Below are positions 45,180 through 53,769 of a DNA stretch of 64,000 bases, in pieces. Each line of letters begins with the position of its first letter. The stretch's first letter is position 1. The notes beneath the pieces are model-generated. The model saw nothing but the letters and a program-made list of their open reading frames with translations, had not been told where the DNA came from and made no database searches. Made by a program: the position numbers and the translations under genes. Source of the DNA: Streptomyces qinzhouensis (lineage in GTDB: Bacteria > Actinomycetota > Actinomycetes > Streptomycetales > Streptomycetaceae); assembly GCF_007856155.1 (NCBI RefSeq), contig NZ_CP042266.1, forward strand, positions 186,001 through 250,000, written 5' to 3'.

Positions 45180-45416
45180 GTGGAACAGATCGACAACGGT
45201 GTGCGGGCGACCGCACTGTCCTCGGTGACCTGGACGAAGAGCAGTCACAGCAATGCCACGGGGAACTGTGTGGAGCTGGCCGCGCTGCCCGGTGGCGCGG
45301 TGGCGATCCGTAACTCCCGCGACCCCCAGGGTCCCGTGCTGATCTATACGCGGGACGAGGTCGCCGCGTTCGTGGCGGGTGCCCGCGCGGGCGATTTCGA
45401 CGCGGTTATCGGCTGA
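45180..45416 (+). CDS. DUF397 domain protein
   Basis: 78-aa single-domain protein with the family pattern VTWTKSSHSNATGNCVELA ... VAIRNSRDPQGPVLIYTRDEVAAFVAGARAGDFD. DUF397 proteins are small partners of XRE-DUF5753 regulators in Streptomyces, where the pair acts in development or antibiotic control. The GTG start at 45180 has GAGGGG about 8 nt upstream. It is followed 85 nt later by such a regulator in the same orientation. Confidence 0.92.
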   Translation: MEQIDNGVRATALSSVTWTKSSHSNATGNCVELAALPGGAVAIRNSRDPQGPVLIYTRDEVAAFVAGARAGDFDAVIG

Positions 45417-45501
45417 GAATCTCCGGCCGGGCGGGCGGGCTCCGGGCGGGCGTCGCGGCATGGTGAATACTGGCGTTTTCCCCGCGTCCGCAGGAGCGCC
45501 G

Positions 45502-46413
45502 ATGGCTGCAGCCGACCCTCATGAGCCGTGGTTTCTCCGGCCCCTGGGCCCGGTGGAGAACAACCCCACGGCGCTGCGGCTGATTCTCGGCGGCAAACTG
45601 CGGGAACTGCGGATCGCGGCGGGCCTTGAGCCCGCCGACGTGGACTCCCGGCTCGGTTTCTCCCGTTCGAAGACCAGCCGGATCGAACTCGGCCGGCACG
45701 GCTGCAAACGGGCCGACGCCCTGGCGCTGCTGCGGTTGTACGGGGTGGAGGGCGAGGAGCGGGCCGGAGAGTTCATGCGGCTGCTCGAGCAGTCGCACCG
45801 GCCCGACTGGTGGCGCTCGTACAGCGATGTGCTCTCGGACTTCTTCACCCCGCTCGTCGCCCTGGAGGGTGCGGCGGAGCGGATCCGTACCTATGAACCC
45901 TTCTATGTGCCGGGGCTGCTCCAGACGCCCGCGTACACCCATGCCGTGATCAAGGCGGGGCCCGGCGGGCTGCCGGCGCGGGACGCGATCCGCCGGGTCG
46001 AGCTGCGGCAGGAGCGACAGCGGCAGCTCGACCTTCCGGACGCGCCGCGACTGTGGGCGATCATCGACGAGTCCGTACTGCTGCGGGCGGTGGGCGGCCG
46101 GGAGGTGATGCGGTCGCAACTGGAGCATCTACTGAAGATGATGGAGCGGCCGCGGGTCACGCTCCAGGTGGCTCCGCTGGATGTGTCGGGGGCGATCGGC
46201 ATCGGCACCGGCGTGACCTTTCTGCGGTTCGCGCTCGGTGATCTCAAGGACGCGGTGTACCTCGAACATCTGACGGACTCGACGTTCAGCCAGAAGCCGG
46301 GGGTGGTGGAGGAGTACCGCGACATGCTGGACCGGCTGGGGGCCTGTGCGCTCACTCCGGTGGAGTCGGCGAAGGTGCTGCGCGGCCGGCTCGAGGCGCT
46401 GAGTACGCCCTGA
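45502..46413 (+). CDS. XRE-family regulator with DUF5753 domain
   Basis: 303 aa. The N-terminal HTH is KLRELRIAAGLEPADVDSRLGFSRSKTSRIELGRHGCKRADALALLRLYGV in outline (residues about 30-80). The DUF5753 ligand/partner domain follows (SDFFTPLVALEGAAERIRTYEPFYVPGLLQTPAYTHAV through EYRDMLDRLGACAL). ATG 45502 is preferred because AGGAG lies 6 nt upstream; ATG 45460 is in frame. With the upstream DUF397 gene it forms the WhiJ-like regulator/partner pair common in Streptomyces. Confidence 0.92.
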   Translation: MAAADPHEPWFLRPLGPVENNPTALRLILGGKLRELRIAAGLEPADVDSRLGFSRSKTSRIELGRHGCKRADALALLRLYGVEGEERAGEFMRLLEQSHRPDWWRSYSDVLSDFFTPLVALEGAAERIRTYEPFYVPGLLQTPAYTHAVIKAGPGGLPARDAIRRVELRQERQRQLDLPDAPRLWAIIDESVLLRAVGGREVMRSQLEHLLKMMERPRVTLQVAPLDVSGAIGIGTGVTFLRFALGDLKDAVYLEHLTDSTFSQKPGVVEEYRDMLDRLGACALTPVESAKVLRGRLEALSTP

Positions 46414-46522
46414 GGGCGGGTGGTCACCGGCGACCGGTGTCCGGCTCCCCCGCCGCCACCCGCCGCCACCCGGCGGATCCGGAGCCGGATGGAGCCGGAG
46501 GCAGAGGGTGCCGGACGGGCGG

Positions 46523-47362
46523 TCAGCCGATCCGGGCGATACCACCCCATTCGATCCATTCGTCGGTCTGCTGGACGGGGGCGAGATCACTGTCCGGCCG
46601 CCACTGCGACACCTCGACCAGACCGGGTTCGAGGATCTCGAAGCCGTCGAGGTAGCCACGGACCTCGCACTCCTCGCGGACCCGCCCCCAGGTTCCGCCG
46701 GTCGTCTCCGCCATGAAGTCGGTGACGTAGCCGCGGATCTCCGGGCGCTCGCTGACCAACTGGCAGACGACGAGGAAGCTTCCGGGCGCGAGGGCCCCGG
46801 CGACCCGGCGCAGCAGGGCCGCCGGGTCGCTCTCGTCCGGGATGCAGTGCAGGACCGAGACGAACAGGGCGGCGACGGGCCGGGTGAAGTCGATGAGCCG
46901 GCGGGTCTCCTCGTGCCGCAGGATGCCTTCGGTGTCCCGCAGGTCGGCCTGGACGACGGTGGTGCGTTCGTTCTCGTCGAGCAGGGCCCGGCCGTGGGCG
47001 AGGACGATCGGGTCGTTGTCGATGTACACGACCCGGCAGTCGGGGTCGACCTCCTGGGCGACCTGGTGGACGTTGTCCCGGGTGGGCAGTCCGGAGCCGT
47101 GGTCGATGAACTGGCGTATGCCGTAGTCGCGGGCGAGGACGCGGACCGCGCGCCGCAGGAAGCGGCGGTTGTTGACGGCCAGAGCCCGGGTGCTGGGGAC
47201 CCGTTTCAGGAGCTCCTCGCTGGCGGCGCGGTCGGCTGCGTAGTGGTCGCTGCCGCCCAGGTAGTAGTCGTACATCCGGGCCACGCTGGGCACGGTGGTG
47301 TCGATGGCGTCGGGGCGCCACGACGTGGTCTGCATCCGGTACTCACCCGCATCCTCGGTCAC
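46523..47362 (-). CDS. SAM-dependent methyltransferase, DUF574/Methyltransf_19 family (second copy)
   Basis: 279 aa. It has the same family layout as the gene at 28434-29255: VPSVARMYDYYLGGSDHY at the N-terminus, a DHGSGLPT SAM loop, VVYIDNDPIVLAHGRALL ribose-binding strand and a C-terminal LEPGLVEVSQWRPD. The two proteins are clearly paralogous but not close copies. The start may be GTG 47362 or ATG 47335; neither has a strong Shine-Dalgarno. Acceptor unknown. It is divergent from the iron-uptake operon. Confidence 0.88.
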   Translation of the reverse strand: MTEDAGEYRMQTTSWRPDAIDTTVPSVARMYDYYLGGSDHYAADRAASEELLKRVPSTRALAVNNRRFLRRAVRVLARDYGIRQFIDHGSGLPTRDNVHQVAQEVDPDCRVVYIDNDPIVLAHGRALLDENERTTVVQADLRDTEGILRHEETRRLIDFTRPVAALFVSVLHCIPDESDPAALLRRVAGALAPGSFLVVCQLVSERPEIRGYVTDFMAETTGGTWGRVREECEVRGYLDGFEILEPGLVEVSQWRPDSDLAPVQQTDEWIEWGGIARIG

Positions 47363-47455
47363 TTGAGCGGTGCCATGCTAGGGCCTGCCCCATAGGACAG
47401 ACCCTGGGGATGAGTACGGTCCGACAGGGCGGGTAACGGTCTTTTTCAGCCAGAG

Positions 47456-47492
47456 TTGAACATCAAGACATTATTAGCTTAGGCTTGCCTAA
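47456..47492 (+). promoter_or_regulatory. Iron box overlapping a promoter (DmdR/IdeR type)
   Basis: TTAGCTTAGGCTTGCCTAA (47474-47492) matches 16 of 19 bases of TTAGGTTAGGCTAACCTAA. It overlaps the -10 TAGGCT (47480-47485) of a promoter whose -35 is TTGAAC (47456-47461), 18 bp away. Repression by the iron-loaded DtxR-family regulator is expected. Confidence 0.82.
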
Positions 47493-47565
47493 CTTGATGG
47501 CGTCCGGCCCTGCTCGGCGCTTCGGCCATCAGTTCCGCACTTCCACAACCCTTTGAGGAACATCC

Positions 47566-48612
47566 ATGCTCGGGTTCACTCGCGTTCGTCGTCGCGCCCT
47601 CGCCGCCGCGGCCACGGCCGCCGCCGTCGTTCTCACCGTCGCCGGCTGCTCGAAGGACGACGGCGGCAAGGAGTCCTCCGGCTCCGCGGACAAGAGCAGT
47701 GGCGCGTTCCCCGTCACCATCAAGAGCGCCCTCGGCCCGGCGGAGATCACCAAGGCGCCGAAGCGGATCGTCACCCTGGGCCAGGGCTCGGCCGAGACCG
47801 CGATAGCCCTCGGCACCACACCGGTCGGCATCGAGGGCTACCCCTGGGGCAGCGACAAGACCGGCTATCTGCCGTGGATCCACGAGGCCGTGACGAAGAA
47901 GGGCGAGAAGCTGCCCAAGCAGTTCACGGGCGGCGAGGAACTGGACACCGAGGCGATCCTGGAGCTGGACCCCGATCTGATCCTGGCCCCCTGGTCGGGC
48001 ATCACCCAGAAGCAGTTCAACGTCCTCAAGGACATCGCGCCCACGGTCGCGTACCCGGATCTGCCCTGGAGCACCAACTGGGACCAGCAGATCGACACCA
48101 TCGCCAAGGCCATGGGCAAGCCCGAGGAGGCGAAGAAGCTCGTCGCAACCATCGAGAAGCAGCTCGCCGACGCCGCGGCCACCCGTCCCCAGTACAAGGA
48201 CCTCAAGTTCTCGTACATCTACAACAGCGGCCCCGGCACCCTCGGCATCTTCAAGCCCGAGGAGCAGCGGGTCAAGATGGTCTCCTCCCTCGGCCTCACG
48301 GTCGACCCGGTGGTGAACCAGTTCCCGGAGACCAAGGGCACCGACTCGGCGCTGATCGGCCTGGAGAACGCCGGGAAGCTGAAGGACAGCGACCTGATCT
48401 TCACGTTCTACACGGACGAGAAGAACCGCCGGGACATCGAGAAGCAGCCGCTGTACGCGGGCATCCCGGCGGTCAAGAAGGGTGCCGTCGTCGTCGGTGA
48501 CACGGCCTCCTTCGTCACCGCGTCCTCCATCATCAACCCGCTGACCGTGCCGTGGACGGTCGACCGCTATCTGCCGCTGATCGACAAGGCCGTCGCCGCC
48601 GCCAAGAAGTAG
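47566..48612 (+). CDS. Siderophore-binding lipoprotein, FepB/FhuD-type
   Basis: 348-aa substrate-binding protein of an iron-siderophore ABC importer. The signal peptide ends in a lipobox (VAGC, C28), so it is membrane-anchored. The two-lobed fold shows PKRIVTLGQGSAETAIALG (first lobe), LDTEAILELDPDLILAPW (a near-universal segment of this family) and NPLTVPWTVDRYLPLIDKAVAAA at the end. ATG 47566 follows GAGGAA. First gene of an operon with two permeases and preceded by an iron box, so made under iron limitation. Which siderophore it binds cannot be read from sequence. Confidence 0.93.
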   Translation: MLGFTRVRRRALAAAATAAAVVLTVAGCSKDDGGKESSGSADKSSGAFPVTIKSALGPAEITKAPKRIVTLGQGSAETAIALGTTPVGIEGYPWGSDKTGYLPWIHEAVTKKGEKLPKQFTGGEELDTEAILELDPDLILAPWSGITQKQFNVLKDIAPTVAYPDLPWSTNWDQQIDTIAKAMGKPEEAKKLVATIEKQLADAAATRPQYKDLKFSYIYNSGPGTLGIFKPEEQRVKMVSSLGLTVDPVVNQFPETKGTDSALIGLENAGKLKDSDLIFTFYTDEKNRRDIEKQPLYAGIPAVKKGAVVVGDTASFVTASSIINPLTVPWTVDRYLPLIDKAVAAAKK

Positions 48613-48635
48613 GACCGTAAGGACCGTACCGCCAG

Positions 48636-49670
48636 ATGGCCACGATCTCACCGGCACCGCGGGGCGGTGTCTCCCGTACGGGGGGCGCCGCCCGGCGGGC
48701 TGTCGGCATGTCCGCGGGGCTGCTGTTCCTCGCCCTCGCCCTGTTCGCCAGTGTCATGTTCGGCAGCCGGACGACCTCGTTCGGGGAAGTCGTGGACGTG
48801 CTCTCGGGCACGGCCGACGCCCAGCTCACCGCGGTCGTCGAGAGCCGCTATCCGCGTACCGCGCTCGGTGTGCTCGCCGGGCTCGCGCTCGCCGTCGCGG
48901 GCACCCTGATGCAGGGGGTGAGCCGTAACGCGCTCGCCGAGCCCGGGCTGCTCGGCATCAACGCGGGCGCCTCGGCGAGCATTGTCACCGCGACCGCCTT
49001 CCTCGGCGCGAGCGGCAGCACGGCCGCCATGTGGTGGGCGCTGCCCGGCGCCCTGCTGGCGGGGGTGCTCGTCCTGGCCATCGGCTCCGGGGGCTCGGGC
49101 CGCAGCCAGGTGCGGCTGGTGCTGGCGGGAGCGGTGCTCTCCGCCGTGCTGATGGCGTTCATCCAGGCCGTGACCCTGACCCGGCCGCAGGTCTTCGACA
49201 GCTACCGGTACTGGGTGGTCGGCGCGCTGGGCGGCCGGGACTTCGAGGTGTTCCGGGCGATGCTGCCGTTCACCTGCGCGGGTCTGCTGCTGGCCCTGGT
49301 GCTGGCCCGCGGGCTGAACGCGCTGGCCCTGGGTGATGCCACAGCCGCCGCGCTGGGTGCCCGGCCGTGGCTGGTGCGCTCCGGCGGACTGCTGGCGGCC
49401 ACCGTGCTGAGCGCGTCGGCGACCGCCGCGGTGGGGCCGATCGCCTTCGTCGGACTGGCCGTGCCGCATGTGGTGCGGGCCGTCGTCGGGATCGACTTCC
49501 ACCGGCAGATCCTGTTCTCGTGCGTGGCGGGACCGGCGCTGCTGCTGACCGCCGATGTGGTGGGACGGGTGGTGCTGCGCCCGCAGGAGCTGATGGTCGG
49601 AGTCGTGACCGCGTTCGTGGGCGCGCCCGCGCTGCTGGTCGCGGTGCGACGGATGAGGGGGAACGCATGA
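48636..49670 (+). CDS. FecCD-family iron-siderophore permease, subunit 1
   Basis: 344-aa inner-membrane permease with about nine to ten hydrophobic helices. Typical segments are YPRTALGVLAGLALAVAGTLMQGVSRNALAEPGLLGINAGAS and TAAVGPIAFVGLAVPHVVRAVVG, the latter being the ATPase-contacting EAA-like loop. It starts 23 nt after the binding-protein stop and ends with an ATGA overlap to the next permease, so the pair forms a heterodimeric channel. No ABC ATPase is encoded alongside. Confidence 0.93.
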   Translation: MATISPAPRGGVSRTGGAARRAVGMSAGLLFLALALFASVMFGSRTTSFGEVVDVLSGTADAQLTAVVESRYPRTALGVLAGLALAVAGTLMQGVSRNALAEPGLLGINAGASASIVTATAFLGASGSTAAMWWALPGALLAGVLVLAIGSGGSGRSQVRLVLAGAVLSAVLMAFIQAVTLTRPQVFDSYRYWVVGALGGRDFEVFRAMLPFTCAGLLLALVLARGLNALALGDATAAALGARPWLVRSGGLLAATVLSASATAAVGPIAFVGLAVPHVVRAVVGIDFHRQILFSCVAGPALLLTADVVGRVVLRPQELMVGVVTAFVGAPALLVAVRRMRGNA

Positions 49671-50779
49671 CCGCCCCGAAGACGCGGATACCCGACCGGG
49701 CGCCCGTGCGGGCGCACCCCGGTACCGCTGTCCCCCGCGCCGTCGGACGGCCGAAGGGGCTGCTGCGGATCGGACCGTACGCGACCGTGTCCGTCCGCCC
49801 GGTCGCCGTTCTCGTCGCTCTGGGTCTGCTGCTGCTGACCTCGGTCGCCGCGGTCGCGACCCTCTCGATGGGCCGGCTCGGGATTCCGCTCGCCGAACTC
49901 GGTACGGCGCTGGGCGGCGGCGCCGAGGGCCGGGACGCCTTCGTCCTGGAGCGGCTGCGCGGGCCCCGGCTGGTGGTCGCGCTGGGCACCGGCTGTGCGC
50001 TGGGGCTGTCCGGTGCGCTGTTCCAGTCGGCCACCCGCAATCCGCTGGGCAGTCCGGATGTGATCGGGGTGGCCGCGGGGGCGGGCGCGGGCGCGGCGAC
50101 GGCCGCGCTCTTCCTGCCGGGCACCGTCCCGGTCCCGATGGGGGCGCTCCTCGGGGCCGTCCTGGCGATGGCGCTGGTCTATGTGTCGACGGGGACCGGT
50201 TTCCGCAATCCGGCGCGGCTGGTGGTCGCGGGTCTCGGGGTGGCGGCGATCTGCCAGGCGATGACGCAGTACGTCGTGTACGCGATGGAGCGGGACAACG
50301 CGTCCGCGCTGACCGCGTACATCAACGGCAGCCTGTCCTCGCGGTCGTGGGAGGACGCGACGACGATCGGTCTGGTGCTGCTGGCGGCGGTGGTTCCGCT
50401 GGCGCTGCTGGCCCGCCCGCTGGGCGCCGCCGAGATGGGTGACGATATCGCCCAGGGGCTGGGGGCCGAGCCGAGGCGGGCCAAATCCCTCGCCGTGGTG
50501 CTGGCGATCGTGCTGGCGGCGGGGGCGGTCGCGGTGGCGGGCCCGATCGCGTTCATCGCGCTCACCGCACCGCAGGTCGCGAAGCGGCTGACCCGGCTGC
50601 CGGGTCCGCATCTGGTGCTGTCGGGGCTGACGGGGGCGCTGCTGCTGGTGCTGGCCGATCTCTGCGCGCAGCAGTTGCCGCTCTTCGAGGATCTGCCCGT
50701 CGGGATCTACACGATGGCGATCGGCGGGGCGTATCTCGGCCTTCTGCTGGTGCAGGAGCGGCGGCGCGGAAGGCTGTGA
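49667..50779 (+). CDS. FecCD-family iron-siderophore permease, subunit 2
   Basis: 370 aa, with a longer N-terminal cytoplasmic tail (about 45 residues) before the first helix. Family motifs are LRGPRLVVALGTGCALGLSGALFQSATRNPLGSPDVIGVAAGA and AVAGPIAFIALTAPQVAKRL. The ATG overlaps the preceding stop by 4 nt (ATGA). Last gene of the operon: the ATPase that should drive the importer is absent here and must be supplied from elsewhere. A 35-bp tandem repeat starts at its stop codon. Confidence 0.93.
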   Translation: MTAPKTRIPDRAPVRAHPGTAVPRAVGRPKGLLRIGPYATVSVRPVAVLVALGLLLLTSVAAVATLSMGRLGIPLAELGTALGGGAEGRDAFVLERLRGPRLVVALGTGCALGLSGALFQSATRNPLGSPDVIGVAAGAGAGAATAALFLPGTVPVPMGALLGAVLAMALVYVSTGTGFRNPARLVVAGLGVAAICQAMTQYVVYAMERDNASALTAYINGSLSSRSWEDATTIGLVLLAAVVPLALLARPLGAAEMGDDIAQGLGAEPRRAKSLAVVLAIVLAAGAVAVAGPIAFIALTAPQVAKRLTRLPGPHLVLSGLTGALLLVLADLCAQQLPLFEDLPVGIYTMAIGGAYLGLLLVQERRRGRL

Positions 50780-50869
50780 ACCGGGGCCGGTCCCCCGGTC
50801 GCGGAAGGCTGTGAACCGGGGCGGTCCGCCGGATCGTGGAAGGCTCTGAGCAGGGCCTGTCGCCGGGGG
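50765..50869. repeat. Three degenerate 35-bp tandem repeats spanning the permease stop codon
   Basis: Units start at 50765, 50800 and 50835 with the core CG(C/T)GGAAGGCT(G/C)TGA. The first unit contains the real GGA-AGG-CTG-TGA end of the permease gene, so the later units look like duplications of the gene end. The rest of 50870-51066 shows no gene. Confidence 0.8.
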
Positions 50870-51066
50870 GCCGGAGATGTCGGGCCCGGGCCGGGGACGG
50901 CCGTCGGGCGGGACGGGCGGAAGGGCCCGTCCCGCTCCCCGGTACGCGGTCGTGCCAACCCTCCCCCCGCACGGGTCCGGCGCCCTAGAGTGGGCGACCA
51001 CGGCGGGGGGCCTCATGGTCCGGCCGATTCCGGCTGCCCCGGGCGCCGTGGCATCTGAGCACGGCC

Positions 51067-53586
51067 GTGGCTTTGGGGGCGATACGGGCCTTGACCAGGC
51101 AAGATTTTACGTTCTGCGGGGCCGGGTGTGCGGCCGTGTATCTGCTGGACGAGGGAGGGGACCGGCTGCGGCTCACCGAGGCCGCGGAGGGGCCCGGTGC
51201 CGGATACGGGATGCCGCCGTCCCTCCGGCTCGCCGATCGCTCCCCCGTCGCCGAGGCCTTCCGCACCGGGCGCCCGCACTGGCTGGGACCCGCCGCGCTC
51301 GCGGACCTCGGGGACGGCGGCGGGGCGGCCGGGCAGGAGGACGGGAACGGCGAGGCCGGGGACGGCGAGGCCGCCGGTCTCGCCAAGTCGGCCGCCGGCT
51401 GGCCGGCGGACACCTCACTGGCCGTGCTGCCGCTCGGCGGGCACGCCGGCCGGCGCGGCTGTCTGGTGGTGGCCGGGGTCGCGCCCGGGGGTTTCGACGC
51501 CGACCGCCGATTACTGCTCGAGCTGTACGCGGATCAGGTGGCGGCCCGGGTCGAGGCCTTCGAGGCGCGCTTGGTACGGCGCGGTGAGCCGCGACCGGAG
51601 GGCGGGGCCCGGCTGGTGCCGGTCCGCAGCGGGGCGTTCGTCGTCGATCTCGCCACCGGCGCGATGACCGCCGACGATCAGGTCCTCGACCTCCTCGGTC
51701 TGCCGCCCGGCGAGTTCGACGGGCGGGCGGCGACGCTGATCGCCTGTGCCGTGCCCGATGACATTCCGGCGCTGATGTCGGTGGTGGAGCCGGGGCCATG
51801 GGCGCCCGCGGAGCATCAGCTGGCGTTCCGGGTCCGCTGTCTGAGCGGTGAGCTGCGGTGGCTGGGGCTGCGCTGCCGGATACTCCTGGCACCCGACGGG
51901 ACCCCCGGCCGGATGCTGGGAGTCGTCGCGGACGCCGCCTATCTGCGGCCGGGCGTCGACGAGGTCTCACAGGTCCAGCGGCTGTCGGCGGCGCTGGCGG
52001 GCGCGGCGACGGTCCGCGAGGTGAGCGGGACGGCGGTCGCGGCGCTGCGGGTGCCCCTGGGCGCCAGCCGGGTCGCGGTGGCGGAGGTGGCGGCGGAACG
52101 GCTCTTCGTCACCCTGCTCGACCCGCCCGAGCCCGAGGCCTGGCCCGGTCTGTGGCGCAGGGAGTGGCGTTCGGAGTGGCCGGACGCGGCCGGCAGCGCG
52201 CTGCCCACACTCCGCCGCGCGCTGCGGGAGGGAGCGGTCACCACCTGGCTGCCGGGTGCCGATCTCGAACCCGGGCTGGTCGACATCGGCCCCGGCGGTC
52301 TGGCGGTGCTGCCGCTCCAGGCCGACGGCCGGGTGGTCGGGGTCTGTCTGGTCGGGTGGGACGAGGAACACCGGTTCGGTCCCGAGGAAAGGTCACTGCT
52401 GACGGCGGCGGCCAGCCTGGTGGGCCGGGCGCTGATGCGGGCCCATGCGCTCGACGCCCGTACGGAGCTGGCGCGCACGCTCCAGCGGAGTCTGCTGCCG
52501 CGCACCCTGCCCCGGCTGCCCGGGGCGCGGGCCGTCGCCCGCTATCTGCCGGCCACCGAAGGGCTGGAGGTCGGCGGGGACTGGTACGACGTGATACCGC
52601 TGCCGGACCGGCGGGTGGCCCTGGTCATCGGCGATGTGCAGGGGCACAGCGCGGAGGCGGCGACCATCATGGGGCAGATGCGGACGGCGATCCGGGCGTA
52701 CGCGGTGGAAGGGCATCCGCCCGATGTGGTGCTGAGTCTGGCGAACCGGCTGCTGACCGGCATGGAGACCGATCTCTTCGCCACCTGCTGCTATGTGGAC
52801 CTCGATCTGGAGGACGGGGCGGCGCTGCTGGTCCGGGCGGGGCATACGGCCCCGCTGCTGCGGCATCCGGGCGGTGCCACCGAGGAGCTGGCGGTCCGCG
52901 GGGGTCCGCCGCTCGGGGTCGTACCGGACGCGCAGTACCCCATGACCGAGGCCGGGCTGAAGCCGGGAACGGTCCTCACCCTGTTGACGGACGGTCTGGT
53001 CGAGGCGGCGGATCTGCCGCTGGACGACGGAATGGCCCGGTTGCGGACCCTGCTGTCGGGGATCGACCCGGCGGATCCGGGGCGGGCGGCCGACGAACTG
53101 CTGACCAATGTGGAACGGCGGGACGACGATGTGGCCGTGCTGCTGCTGCGGTACGACGGTACGGACGTCCGGCCGCAGCGGGCGCGCTGGGCGGTGTGGC
53201 GGCTGCCGGACGCGATCGTGCACGCCCGCCGGTTCACCGAGCGCACCCTGCGGTCCTGGGGCGCGGCCGGACCGCTGGACGTACCCCTGCTGATCGTGTC
53301 CGAGCTGGTGACGAACGCGGTGGCGCACACCCGGGGGCAGGTGGGTCTGGACCTGAAGCTCACCGGGGAGAAGCTGCGGATCGCGGTCAACGACTCCTCC
53401 CCGCGCGGGCCGATGCGGCCGACCGTGCTCGACCCGGACGCGACCTCCGGCCGGGGTCTGCTGCTCGTCAAGGCGCTGGCGACGGCGTCGGGTTCGCTGC
53501 CGCTCGCGGGCGGCAAGCGGGTATGGGCGGAGACCGCCGTGGACCTGGGCGGGCCGGCGGCCGGGAGCGGCGAGCGGCCCGGGTGA
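51067..53586 (+). CDS. GAF/PAS sensor with SpoIIE-type PP2C phosphatase and HATPase domain
   Basis: 839-aa regulatory phosphatase. Order: a GAF-like domain (about 10-165), a PAS-like domain (about 185-300), a second GAF (about 310-450), the SpoIIE/PP2C domain (about 475-690, with GGDWYDVIPLPD, VIGDVQGHSAEAA and RDDDVAVLLLRYDG carrying the metal Asp residues) and a C-terminal HATPase_c domain (SELVTNAVAHTRG N-box, GRGLLLVKAL). Such proteins dephosphorylate anti-sigma antagonists and act as anti-sigma kinases. GTG 51067 is the first start after an in-frame stop at 50986-50988. Codon 149 is TTA, the rare Leu codon read by the bldA tRNA, suggesting developmental control. Confidence 0.92.
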   Translation: MALGAIRALTRQDFTFCGAGCAAVYLLDEGGDRLRLTEAAEGPGAGYGMPPSLRLADRSPVAEAFRTGRPHWLGPAALADLGDGGGAAGQEDGNGEAGDGEAAGLAKSAAGWPADTSLAVLPLGGHAGRRGCLVVAGVAPGGFDADRRLLLELYADQVAARVEAFEARLVRRGEPRPEGGARLVPVRSGAFVVDLATGAMTADDQVLDLLGLPPGEFDGRAATLIACAVPDDIPALMSVVEPGPWAPAEHQLAFRVRCLSGELRWLGLRCRILLAPDGTPGRMLGVVADAAYLRPGVDEVSQVQRLSAALAGAATVREVSGTAVAALRVPLGASRVAVAEVAAERLFVTLLDPPEPEAWPGLWRREWRSEWPDAAGSALPTLRRALREGAVTTWLPGADLEPGLVDIGPGGLAVLPLQADGRVVGVCLVGWDEEHRFGPEERSLLTAAASLVGRALMRAHALDARTELARTLQRSLLPRTLPRLPGARAVARYLPATEGLEVGGDWYDVIPLPDRRVALVIGDVQGHSAEAATIMGQMRTAIRAYAVEGHPPDVVLSLANRLLTGMETDLFATCCYVDLDLEDGAALLVRAGHTAPLLRHPGGATEELAVRGGPPLGVVPDAQYPMTEAGLKPGTVLTLLTDGLVEAADLPLDDGMARLRTLLSGIDPADPGRAADELLTNVERRDDDVAVLLLRYDGTDVRPQRARWAVWRLPDAIVHARRFTERTLRSWGAAGPLDVPLLIVSELVTNAVAHTRGQVGLDLKLTGEKLRIAVNDSSPRGPMRPTVLDPDATSGRGLLLVKALATASGSLPLAGGKRVWAETAVDLGGPAAGSGERPG

Positions 53587-53769
53587 GCATGCCGTGATAC
53601 GGCCTGCCGGGCCGCCCCTCACCTAGGATCGGCGGTGTGAGACGACGACATTGATGCCTCGCTGAAGGATCTCGTCCTTCTCTATCCCGTCTATGCCCTG
53701 CTCTTCGCCGGACACGGGCTGAGTACGGGTCAGATCTCGTCCCTCTTCGTCATCTGGTCGGTCACCGGG

